A stretch of 58,037 nt of DNA from Paenibacillus humicus NBRC 102415 (GTDB lineage: Bacteria; Bacillota; Bacilli; Paenibacillales; Paenibacillaceae), in NCBI RefSeq assembly GCF_004000905.1, contig NZ_BIMD01000035.1:1-58037 (forward strand). The letters run 5' to 3'. Shown here piece after piece: positions 51,181-58,037 of the stretch. Numbering within the stretch: position 1 is the stretch's first letter; every line of letters starts with the position of its first letter. The notes below the pieces were generated by a model. The model was not told the DNA's origin, did no database searches, and saw nothing but the letters and a program-made list of their open reading frames with translations. Made by a program: the position numbers and the translations under genes.

Positions 51181-52587
51181 TTAGTTGATCTTGATCAGAG
51201 TCAGAGCGGCTCCTTGTCCGCCCTGCAGAATAATCGCTCCCAGCATGCCGCCCGCACTCAGCTGAACCGTAGATCCGGCTGAAAGGGTTACGATTCCGCT
51301 CGCTTGCCAAGTCGACCTCGACTGGCTAGGGATAATGGCCAAGCTGTTGACGCCAGTCCCGTTGACGAGAAGATTCGAACTCACCAGGCTAACCGAGGTC
51401 GTCTGAATCGAGTACGAAACATAGTAGGTTCCGGATTCATTCACGGTGACTTCCGTGTTTCCCGCATTCATGGTAAAGGAAGAATTGTATTCGACGGAGG
51501 GCAGCGGAATTGCAGTTCCCCCTAAGACAACGGCAACGACCGATCCGCTCGTATTGGCCGCGTAAAAGGCTTGCAGAGCAGCGGCTCCAGAAGGGCCGGG
51601 AAGGCCTTGTTCTCCCTGAATGCCTTGAGGTCCCTGAACGCCTTGAGGCCCCTGAGGTCCCGTTGCTCCAGCTGGGCCCGTGTCGCCTTTATCGCCTTTG
51701 GCTCCGGCAGGGCCCTGAGGACCTGCCGGACCCGCTGCTCCTGTCGCACCAGCAGCACCTGTCGACCCCGCCGGCCCCGTCGCTCCGGTGTCGCCCTTAT
51801 CGCCCTTGGCACCTTGGGCCCCAGTCGGACCTGCCGGGCCGGCTGCTCCTGTCGACCCCGCCGGTCCCGCCGCTCCGGTGTCGCCCTTATCGCCCTTGGC
51901 ACCTTGAGCCCCGGTCGGACCTGCCGGGCCGGCTGCTCCTGTCGTTCCCGCCGGTCCCGTCGCCCCGGTGTCGCCTTTATCGCCCTTGGCACCCGTGTCG
52001 CCCTTATCGCCCTTGGCCCCGGTATCGCCTTTTTCCCCTTTGGCACCGGTATCGCCTTTTCCAGCGGAAACAGAAGCATCCTTCTTGGACGGAAGAATCA
52101 ATTGCTTCGCCGCAGCATTCCACTCCACGGTTATACCGAGTGCCATGGACAGGGCTCGCACAGGCAAGTACAGCGTGCCGTTAAGCGAGAGGGGCAGCAC
52201 CTGCTTCCCGGCGGCATCCGTCAGTTGGGTCTGGATTCCGTTCAGATAGACCTGGACCGCTACCGGTTCCGCCGCGACCTGCTTACCGGCAGGAACCGAT
52301 TCAACCGCAACGGGGGAAGACGCATCTTCCGATGAGGTCAGATAAACAGCCTTCTTCGCGCTGTCCCAATCGGCCTGAATGCCTGTCGCAGCGGCAATCA
52401 GCCGCAGCGGCACATACAACGTCCCATTCGCGTTGATGGAATTCGCCACCAACCGACTCTCGCCAAACACGATTGGCGTAGTACCCGTAACCGCCTGCTG
52501 CTTCGGCGCAGCCCCTGCAATCGTTGCCGCCAGAACGGAAGCAAGCAGCAAAGCGGACACGGCAGCGCCCGTTTTTTTCACCAGCAT
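51181..52587 (-). CDS. Collagen-like surface protein with stalk domains and BclA-like C-terminus
   Basis: 468 aa from the ATG at 52587 (GGGGGG upstream). Signal peptide (1-27, ending AGA), two copper-amine-oxidase-N-like stalk domains (about 35-85, 110-160: [16 protein letters not shown] and [16 protein letters not shown]), a collagen-like Gly-X-Y stretch (about 175-332, with [16 protein letters not shown] repeats), and a C-terminal beta-sandwich (about 340-468) resembling the BclA/C1q-like trimerising domain. Probably a trimeric surface or spore-associated filament. The Gly-X-Y block makes the DNA (51600-52070) repetitive. Confidence 0.9.
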   Translation of the reverse strand: MLVKKTGAAVSALLLASVLAATIAGAAPKQQAVTGTTPIVFGESRLVANSINANGTLYVPLRLIAAATGIQADWDSAKKAVYLTSSEDASSPVAVESVPAGKQVAAEPVAVQVYLNGIQTQLTDAAGKQVLPLSLNGTLYLPVRALSMALGITVEWNAAAKQLILPSKKDASVSAGKGDTGAKGEKGDTGAKGDKGDTGAKGDKGDTGATGPAGTTGAAGPAGPTGAQGAKGDKGDTGAAGPAGSTGAAGPAGPTGAQGAKGDKGDTGATGPAGSTGAAGATGAAGPAGPQGPAGAKGDKGDTGPAGATGPQGPQGVQGPQGIQGEQGLPGPSGAAALQAFYAANTSGSVVAVVLGGTAIPLPSVEYNSSFTMNAGNTEVTVNESGTYYVSYSIQTTSVSLVSSNLLVNGTGVNSLAIIPSQSRSTWQASGIVTLSAGSTVQLSAGGMLGAIILQGGQGAALTLIKIN

Positions 52588-52885
52588 ACCTAAACCCCCC
52601 GCAAGTGTGGAAATAAGCCCTCGAAAGAATGCATCGCCCAAATAATCTGAAGTAAGCTAGGTATGGATGGAGCCCGCAATAATTGAGAGTCTGCATCTCA
52701 CTTAGGACCATTTAAATATACCATTTCATGATAATCGTGAATATATATCCATAAATAAACACCTGGAACACAACTGCAGGCGGCAATCGGCGATGCAATC
52801 GTTGCTGTCAGCCGAATTCCTTCCTCTTTTCCTGCCGGAGTACTATACTTGCAAGAGAATAATACGCTCAGAAAGGAAGCCGCCC

Positions 52886-53506
52886 ATGTCACCTAGCAAA
52901 ACCGATCCGCGCGTGCTGCGGACGCGCCGGCTGCTGCGCGAAGCTCTCGTCCAGCTCATGGAAGAGCGTGGAATGGACAACTTCTCCGTCCAGGAGCTCG
53001 CGGATCAGGCGACGATCAAACGAGCGACATTCTATTTGCATTACGAGGACAAGCAGGCTTTGCTGGACGAATATATCGGCGAGCTTCTGCAGGAGCTCCG
53101 GGATGCCGTCTCGACCTCCGAGGCCGATGGCGAAGGGTTCGATTATCTCCGCGGCGAGCCGCATCCAAGCTTTGTGAAGCTGTTCCATCATATAAGCGAC
53201 CGTTATTCCGTCTACTATGCCATGCTGGTCCGCAATCGAGTGCCCCAGCTTGCTTCGGGAATGCTGAATGTCATCCACGACTTCGTATCGGACGGCATGG
53301 CCTTTGCCCAGCCCGACGACAGCCTGCTCACGGCAAGGCGCGAGGTTGCCGTCAAATACGCAGAAGCCGCCATTCTCGAGGTCGTCATCTGGTGGATTGA
53401 GAAGCAGATGCCGTACGAGGAAAGGGATATCGCCGCCCAGCTGATGAATCTGTCCATACTCGGTCCCTATAAGGTGCTGCCGGAACAAAAAGACCGTACG
53501 ACGTAA
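52886..53506 (+). CDS. TetR-family regulator
   Basis: 206 aa from the ATG at 52886 (AAAGGAAG about 7 bases upstream). TetR HTH (residues 8-55: RTRRLLREALVQLMEERGMDNFSVQELADQATIKRATFYLHYEDKQALLDEY region) followed by a helical ligand-binding domain. Convergent with the SDR gene, whose promoter contains a dyad (54392-54417) that may be its operator. Confidence 0.93.
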   Translation: MSPSKTDPRVLRTRRLLREALVQLMEERGMDNFSVQELADQATIKRATFYLHYEDKQALLDEYIGELLQELRDAVSTSEADGEGFDYLRGEPHPSFVKLFHHISDRYSVYYAMLVRNRVPQLASGMLNVIHDFVSDGMAFAQPDDSLLTARREVAVKYAEAAILEVVIWWIEKQMPYEERDIAAQLMNLSILGPYKVLPEQKDRTT

Positions 53507-53553
53507 AAAAGGCTGTTCCTGATCACGCAATGCGATCTTGGAACAGCCTTGCT
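53505..53553. terminator. Bidirectional terminator
   Basis: AAAAAAGGCTGTTCC pairs with GGAACAGCCTT, with an inner GATCAcgcaatgcGATC arm, between convergent TetR and SDR genes. Confidence 0.88.
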
Positions 53554-53565
53554 GCTTGTTCTGGC

Positions 53566-54312
53566 TTAGAGCGCCGTCCAGCCGCCGTCGATGACCAGCT
53601 CGGCGCCGGTCATGAAGCGGGCTTCGTCGGAAGCGAGGAACAGCACGCCGTAGGCGACATCCTCCGGCTTGCCCATGTAAGGAAGCTGTGTGAACGTCTG
53701 GTAGAACGGCATCGCGTCCTTCATGGAAGGCTCCGTCATCGGAGTGACGATGATGCCGGGATGGACGGAGTTGACGCGGATGCTCTGCTTGGCGTACTCG
53801 ACCGCCGCTGCTTTGGTCAGCGTGCGGAGGCCGCCCTTGGCCGCCGTGTAGGCGCTCGATCCGGCCATGCCGACGATTCCGCCGATCGAGGAGATGTTGA
53901 CGATAGAACCGGAGCCGGCCTTCTGCATCTCCGGAATGACAGCTTTCATGCCGAGGACACAGCCGGTCAGGTTGATGTCCAGGACGCGGTTCCATTCCGT
54001 CAGGTCGAAGCTCGCAATCGTGCGCGTCGACGCAATGCCCGCATTGTTGACGAGGATATCCACCTTGCCGTAGAGGCGGACAGCCTCGTCGACGACATGC
54101 TGCCACTCTTCCTCGGAAGCTACATTATGCTTGATCGCTGTTGCCTCGCCGCCAGCCGTCCTGATCTCGGCAGCGACCTTCTCCAGCTCGGAGATATTCA
54201 CATCCGTCATCACGACCCGGGCTCCCTCGCGGGCGAACAGGCGGGCCTCCTCCGCTCCCATGCCGGTTGCCGCACCGGTTACAATGGCTGTTTTACCCTC
54301 TAAACGCGCCAT
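53566..54312 (-). CDS. Short-chain dehydrogenase/reductase
   Basis: 248 aa, classical SDR. Cofactor motif TGAATGMG (residues 12-19), NNAG, active-site Ser in NISSIGG and YTAAKGG (Tyr/Lys pair). Asp in MTDVN (after the second strand) favours NAD(H). Looks like a 3-oxoacyl-ACP-reductase or glucose-1-dehydrogenase group member; substrate not determinable. GAGAGGAG precedes the ATG. Convergent to TetR. Confidence 0.93.
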   Translation of the reverse strand: MARLEGKTAIVTGAATGMGAEEARLFAREGARVVMTDVNISELEKVAAEIRTAGGEATAIKHNVASEEEWQHVVDEAVRLYGKVDILVNNAGIASTRTIASFDLTEWNRVLDINLTGCVLGMKAVIPEMQKAGSGSIVNISSIGGIVGMAGSSAYTAAKGGLRTLTKAAAVEYAKQSIRVNSVHPGIIVTPMTEPSMKDAMPFYQTFTQLPYMGKPEDVAYGVLFLASDEARFMTGAELVIDGGWTAL

Positions 54313-54382
54313 ATAAAAATCTCCTCTCGGATAAAGGTTGGTCCTGCAGCGGCTCTTGTAACCGCTTTAGCCTTGCAGGTTA

Positions 54383-54417
54383 AGTATAAGACATTACGTC
54401 CATTATGTGAAGTAATG
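54383..54417 (-). promoter_or_regulatory. SDR promoter overlapped by CATTAC-N14-GTAATG dyad
   Basis: Minus strand TTCACA (54406-54411), 17-bp spacer, TATACT (54383-54388); CATTAC (54392-54397) and GTAATG (54412-54417) flank the spacer and -35 as a long inverted repeat of TetR-operator size. Confidence 0.55.
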
Positions 54418-54619
54418 ATCAATATGTATATTAAGTTGGGTTTAGAAAAAAATTCATAATCTGCTCCGCAGCCGCCTTCCTTCGACATTCCGTCTGTCAT
54501 TTCCCAGGATGATTCGCAGGAACATTACGGGGAGAAAGGGAAAGCCTAGATTCGCTTAAGACGGCCTTGATGGAAATGAACAGCGCAACGATTTTTGAAG
54601 CGAACCACAGCGGAAGGGA

Positions 54620-54660
54620 AGAAAAAACGCGGCGCAGATGAACTGCGGCGCGCTTTTGGA
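54620..54660 (-). terminator. Terminator of the 57-aa gene
   Basis: CGCGcCGCAG pairs with CTGCGcCGCG around TTCAT, then T6 on the minus strand. Confidence 0.8.
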
Positions 54661-54665
54661 TGGAT

Positions 54666-54839
54666 TTATTTGGTATCCTTTTCAGCTTTATCGTTTTTCT
54701 CTCCTGTGCGGCATGCTTGTCCCAGAGCCTCGGCGAATTCAACCTCGTTGCTGGAGCCCAGCTTGGCTCCGAACTGATCCAGCCTTCCGGGATGCCCTGC
54801 GGGACCTGAGTTTTTCGGCTTGCTGTTTCGTCCTGACAT
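54666..54839 (-). CDS. Small hydrophilic protein, 57 aa
   Basis: 57 aa beginning MSGRNSKPKNSGPAGHPGRL and containing QFGAKLGSSNEVEFAEALG. TAGGAGG is 9 bases before the ATG, and a terminator follows. Highly charged, no membrane segment. The FGxxxxSxNEVEFAE core vaguely recalls small acid-soluble spore proteins, but I cannot assign it. A single Cys in the C-terminal half. Confidence 0.75.
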   Translation of the reverse strand: MSGRNSKPKNSGPAGHPGRLDQFGAKLGSSNEVEFAEALGQACRTGEKNDKAEKDTK

Positions 54840-55060
54840 AGATGTCGGCCTCCTAAGGAATCATAATGATTGCCCTATAGGTTCCCCGAGTGCGGGAGCG
54901 GATTATTCAGCCCGTCGATGATTTGAGGCGAGCTTGCCTCGCTTTCATTGGAGCCGGCCCGCTCAAACAAGCGAAGGGATGCCCCTCAGCCATTTTCATG
55001 ACTTATGGGACATCCCCAATATGCGGGACAGGCAGGCCTTATGGCCTGTCCGACTAGGCT

Positions 55061-55525
55061 CTACTCGCGGATTTCGGCGATCAGCTCGATCTCCACGGGC
55101 GTATGGAACGGCAGGTCGCTCGTGCCAATGGCGCTGCGGGCATGGCGTCCGTTCTCGCCGAACACCTCGATAAGCAGATCGGAGGCGGCGTTCATGACGT
55201 AAGGCTGATCGCCGAAGCCCGGAGCGCTGTTCACGAAGCCGAGCAGCTTGACGATTTTGACGACGCGGTCAAGGTCGCCCAGATAAGCCTTCATCGCCGC
55301 AAGCAGGTTGATGACGATCTGGCGGGCGGCCTCCTGGCCTTGCTGTATCGTCAGGTCGGAGCCGACCTTGCCCTCATGCATGAGAACGCCGTCGATGCGG
55401 CAGTCGAAGCCCGAAGTGTAGATCAGGTTGCCGGTCTGATTGACCGGTATGTAGGAAAATTTCGGCGCCGGAAGCTCCGGGAGCGTGATGCCGAGCTCGG
55501 CGAGGCGTTGGTCGATTTTAGACAT
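55061..55525 (-). CDS. RidA/YjgF-family protein
   Basis: 154 aa from the ATG at 55525 (AAAGGA 9 bases upstream). RidA fold: LIYTSGFDCRIDG, QIVINLLAAMKAYLGDLDRVVKIV, ARSAIGTSDLPFHTPVEIELIAEI, with the conserved Arg that binds the imine intermediate (RHARSAIG). RidA enzymes hydrolyse reactive enamine/imine products of PLP enzymes, fitting the neighbouring D-amino acid genes. Follows the deacylase by 130 bp on the same strand. Confidence 0.92.
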   Translation of the reverse strand: MSKIDQRLAELGITLPELPAPKFSYIPVNQTGNLIYTSGFDCRIDGVLMHEGKVGSDLTIQQGQEAARQIVINLLAAMKAYLGDLDRVVKIVKLLGFVNSAPGFGDQPYVMNAASDLLIEVFGENGRHARSAIGTSDLPFHTPVEIELIAEIRE

Positions 55526-55655
55526 GTTCATCGATCCTTTCATCTGGAACTATAATGGGCAGTGCTTGAGGTCTCAAAAAACTGCATGCTGTTTGGCATG
55601 CTCGAATGGAATCATATGGCTCCGAGACCTTGGCCGTCCGTTTGGCAGGGCTGTC

Positions 55656-57275
55656 TCATGGATGTCCATGCCCGCTGCCGCAGGCGCATGAGGCTGCGCG
55701 GAGGAAGCCTCCGGCGCGCTCTCCGGTATGCACGCCGTCCTGCATGGCGACGCGCCCGGAGACGACGACATGCGAGATGCCCTCCGGCTGCTGCTTGGGA
55801 TCGGCAAAGGTCGCGGTATCCTGGATCGTATCCGGATTGAACACGACGAGGTCGGCGGCATAATCCGGCACGATCAGGCCCCGCTTGCCGAGACGGAAGC
55901 GCTGCACCGGGAACGAGGTCAGCTTGCGCACCGCATCCTCCAGCGTCAGCACCCGCTCCTCGCGCACGTATTTGGCAAAGACGCGGGGAAACGTTCCATA
56001 CAGCCTCGGATGCGGCTTGCCCGTCTCGCAGGTGAGGCTGTCCGAGGCGATCAGGGAGCGGGGATAGGCGATGACCTGGCGGACGTCGTCATCCGACATG
56101 TGGAAGTAAACGATTGGCACCTGGCCGTCCTCTTCCAGCAGCAGATCCATCATGCAGTCGGCGGGATGGACGCCGCGCATCGCGGCGATCTCCTCGATAT
56201 GCTTCCCCTCCAAGGTCGCATTGGCGCCGCCGGCCGAGGCGACGAACACGCTCTGCCAGCCGGTGGAGCAGACCAGATTGTCCCAGCCGTCCTGCTCCCG
56301 GCCGAGCTCCTCGCGGATGCGGCGCCGCAGGACGGGGTCGCGGAACGCTTCCAGCGCTCCCGGAATGCCTCCCTCCAGCACCCATGGAGGCAGGATCGTC
56401 GTCAGCGATGTCGATCCCGCCGAATAAGGGTAGACGTCCACCGTCACGTCCATGCCTCTGGCACGGGCGTCCTCGACGAGCTCCATCGCTTCAAGAACCT
56501 TGCCCCAGTTGATTTTTCCGGCCGCCTTGAGATGGCTGATGTGGAGCGGAATGCCCGCCTTCCCGGCGATCCAGATGACCTCGCGCACCGAAGGCAGCAG
56601 ATTGTTGCCCTCGCCGCGGATATGCGTGCTCAGCAGGCCGTCGTAGCGTGGCAGCACCGTGCACAGCTCCGCAAGCTCTTCCTTGGACGTATAGCTGCCG
56701 GGGGAGTAGAGCAGGCCGATCGACAGGCCGATGGCGCCGGCGCGCAGCCCCTCCTCCAGCAGCTCCTTCATCCGGCGCAGCTCCGCGGCAGTGGCCGGGC
56801 GGTTGTCGAAGCCCATGACAGCGATCCGCAGGGCGCCATGGGCGACGTAGGTCGCCATATGTTCAGCCGGAGCGGATCGGGCGACATAGTCCATGTATTC
56901 GCCGACCGTATTCCACTGCCAGTCATGCCGGGTACTGCCGATGACGGGGGAAATGTAGCTGCGCAGCAGCTCCTCCCGGTCCGGGAATACCGGCGCCGGA
57001 GCGAGTCCGCAGTTGCCGACGACTTCGGCGGTGACGCCCTGGCTGAGCTTGATCTCGCTGAGCGGATGGTCGAGGATCATGAGATCCGAATGGCAGTGGC
57101 CGTCGATGAAGCCGGGGGAAATGACGCGTCCCTGAACATCGATCGTCTGCGCCGCCTCCGCGTCCACGCGGCCGACAGCGGCAATCATTCCATCCTTCAC
57201 GCCTACGTCGCCGCGGAACCACGGATTGCCGCTCCCGTCCACGATGCGTCCGTTTTTGAGCACTAAATCCAGCAT
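55656..57275 (-). CDS. N-acyl-D-amino-acid deacylase (D-aminoacylase)
   Basis: 539 aa. Amidohydrolase fold: small N-domain, GFIDGHCHSDL (metal His pair), GNCG with the conserved Cys, LLSTHIRGEG and LHISHLKAAG (metal His), and IASDSL near the end of the barrel (metal Asp). It removes acyl groups from N-acyl-D-amino acids in the cytoplasm. RBS AAGGGAGCGAAAGGCG region. 18 bp downstream of the D-threonine-aldolase-like gene and upstream of RidA: a D-amino acid degradation operon. The C-terminus ends in an odd Ala/Cys/Gly/His-rich tail (about 525-539). Confidence 0.9.
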   Translation of the reverse strand: MLDLVLKNGRIVDGSGNPWFRGDVGVKDGMIAAVGRVDAEAAQTIDVQGRVISPGFIDGHCHSDLMILDHPLSEIKLSQGVTAEVVGNCGLAPAPVFPDREELLRSYISPVIGSTRHDWQWNTVGEYMDYVARSAPAEHMATYVAHGALRIAVMGFDNRPATAAELRRMKELLEEGLRAGAIGLSIGLLYSPGSYTSKEELAELCTVLPRYDGLLSTHIRGEGNNLLPSVREVIWIAGKAGIPLHISHLKAAGKINWGKVLEAMELVEDARARGMDVTVDVYPYSAGSTSLTTILPPWVLEGGIPGALEAFRDPVLRRRIREELGREQDGWDNLVCSTGWQSVFVASAGGANATLEGKHIEEIAAMRGVHPADCMMDLLLEEDGQVPIVYFHMSDDDVRQVIAYPRSLIASDSLTCETGKPHPRLYGTFPRVFAKYVREERVLTLEDAVRKLTSFPVQRFRLGKRGLIVPDYAADLVVFNPDTIQDTATFADPKQQPEGISHVVVSGRVAMQDGVHTGERAGGFLRAASCACGSGHGHP

Positions 57276-57293
57276 GTCGCCTTTCGCTCCCTT

Positions 57294-58037
57294 CTATTGA
57301 ATGCAGCCGCGCGCGGCGACCGGAACTCTCCGCAGCCCGCCGTCCTTATCGCTGATGTACACGCTGGAATGAAGATTCACCGTGCTGCAGATATGGTTCG
57401 GGATGACGCGCAGCAGGTCGCCCGGCTGGCAGTCGTCCTCCGGCCGTACCCGGATGACGCCATGCTCCTCGTTCATCCGCTCGAACACGGCATGCGGCAG
57501 GCCGACGACATGGCCGAAGCCCTGCAGCTGCAGCGGCGCGCCGCCCGGCTGCACATCGGTCGCGAACGTCTTGCTGCCGCCGTCGATGACGATGCGGTCC
57601 GTCGCCGGCCGGCTGACGACCGTCACCCATACCTCGGCCGCGCAGTCGTCCAGCTTGCAGAGGCCGAAGGCCGCCTGCATCCGGTCGTGGAACACGTACG
57701 TTCCGGGCCGGATCTCCGTGACGCCCTCGATCTCGGCGGCATACACCGCCGTCGGAGTCGAGCCGACGCTCACGTCGCGGATCGGCACGCCTCCCCGGCG
57801 CAGCTCCTGTGCGACGGCAGCCATCATGCGGCCTTCCTCGTGGCCGGCCGCCCGCAGGTCCATCGTCGGCGCCCCGCCGAGCATCGCGCCGCGGTACGTG
57901 AAGATGCCCGTCAGGTCCAGGCCGGGCATCGCCGCGATCTCCCGCGCCAGCGGCAGCGCCGCCTCCGGCGCTACCCCCGTGCGCCTGAGCCCCGTCTCGA
58001 TCTCGAGACGGACCTCCAGCGCGATGCCGGCGGCCTC
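57294..58037 (-). CDS. D-threonine aldolase / D-serine dehydratase-like protein, N-terminus beyond right edge
   Basis: At least 248 codons; the frame is open to the window edge (beginning EAAGIALEVRLEIETGLRRTGV), so an internal ATG at 57929 is not the start. The Rossmann-like barrel piece with LEIETGLRRTGV and IFTYRGAML is that of alanine-racemase-N-fold PLP enzymes; the C-terminal domain (TYVFHDRMQ, EEHGVIRV, IPNHICSTVNLH) matches DSD1/D-threonine aldolase metal-binding regions. It would cleave or dehydrate a D-beta-hydroxy amino acid. First known gene of the operon with the deacylase and RidA. Confidence 0.87.
   Translation of the reverse strand, partial: EAAGIALEVRLEIETGLRRTGVAPEAALPLAREIAAMPGLDLTGIFTYRGAMLGGAPTMDLRAAGHEEGRMMAAVAQELRRGGVPIRDVSVGSTPTAVYAAEIEGVTEIRPGTYVFHDRMQAAFGLCKLDDCAAEVWVTVVSRPATDRIVIDGGSKTFATDVQPGGAPLQLQGFGHVVGLPHAVFERMNEEHGVIRVRPEDDCQPGDLLRVIPNHICSTVNLHSSVYISDKDGGLRRVPVAARGCIQ

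Larger units (their letters stand above)
54313..54665. other. Intergenic region with SDR promoter/operator and a terminator
   Basis: 353 bp without a gene. Promoter and dyad near 54383-54417, terminator of the 57-aa gene at 54620-54660. The middle shows no clear signal. Confidence 0.6.

Noticed and set aside
51600-52070. CRISPR-like appearance of the repeated GCCCTTATCGCC-type units
   Set aside because: In-frame Gly-X-Y codons of the collagen-like gene explain them.
55578-55602. GCATGC-containing inverted repeat before RidA
   Set aside because: Short and not placed with a promoter or T run; likely chance.

Overview
The window looks like a chromosomal stretch from a high-GC, spore-former-type Firmicute, most likely Paenibacillus or a close relative (Paenibacillaceae). 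The reasons are the purine-rich AGGAGG ribosome binding sites with frequent GTG/TTG starts, sigma-A-type promoters, S-layer-homology (SLH) surface proteins, and gene pairs whose order matches Bacillus subtilis (yvfRSTU, yvgK-modA-modB). No rRNA, tRNA or CRISPR array was seen. Product names come from reading the sequence and motifs; no database search was run.

Layout. 1-1163: an SLH surface protein cut by the left edge. 1359-4827: a yvfRSTU-like operon (ABC ATPase, permease, DesK-like kinase, DesR-like regulator). 5144-8918: an MFS exporter, then ilvE divergent from a LysR regulator, with a T-N11-A dyad between them. 9048-14776: a large SLH-anchored metallophosphatase, an aromatic-acid-exporter-like protein, and a GH18 chitinase whose last residues are frameshifted. 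14964-19711: a lantibiotic-immunity-type ABC transporter (ATPase plus two permeases) and an OmpR-type two-component system; both promoters carry similar 11-bp-period direct repeats. 19846-21961: an AT-richer insertion with an AAA ATPase plus a DUF4276/TOPRIM-like partner (candidate defence pair) next to a broken gene fragment. 22068-26985: WYL regulator, RNA-methylase-like protein, alpha/alpha-toroid protein, DUF975 membrane protein, and a secreted coiled-coil protein behind a terminator-containing leader.

27098-35591: MFS, DinB, the molybdate module (yvgK divergent from modA-modB, no modC), a repeat-helical protein, GNAT, an AraC-type regulator and a Fur-like protein. The last two appear truncated, yet each sits behind a promoter overlapped by a convincing Fur box. 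36072-38461: DHA2 exporter and MBL hydrolase. 38655-40500: a small phage-derived island (two holin-like proteins divergent from XRE repressor plus ImmA protease) with a LexA-like SOS box in the repressor promoter. 40756-44433: a cysteine-rich (SufR-like) regulator divergent from a DHA2 exporter through overlapping promoters, then another MFS. 44577-48782: DinB, subtilisin-like protease, a 58-aa protein, and an SgrR-like solute-binding regulator. 48925-52587: a second OmpR two-component system and a collagen-like surface protein. 52886-54839: TetR, SDR and a 57-aa small protein. 55061-58037: a RidA / D-aminoacylase / D-threonine-aldolase-like operon for D-amino acid catabolism, cut by the right edge.

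Overall the region is rich in regulators sitting beside their exporters or transporters, often with readable operators. The parts most worth a second look are the AAA/DUF4276 pair with its scarred flank, the SOS-box holin/XRE/ImmA island, the Fur-box-controlled truncated regulators, and the promoter-palindrome-terminator leader at 25951-26070.
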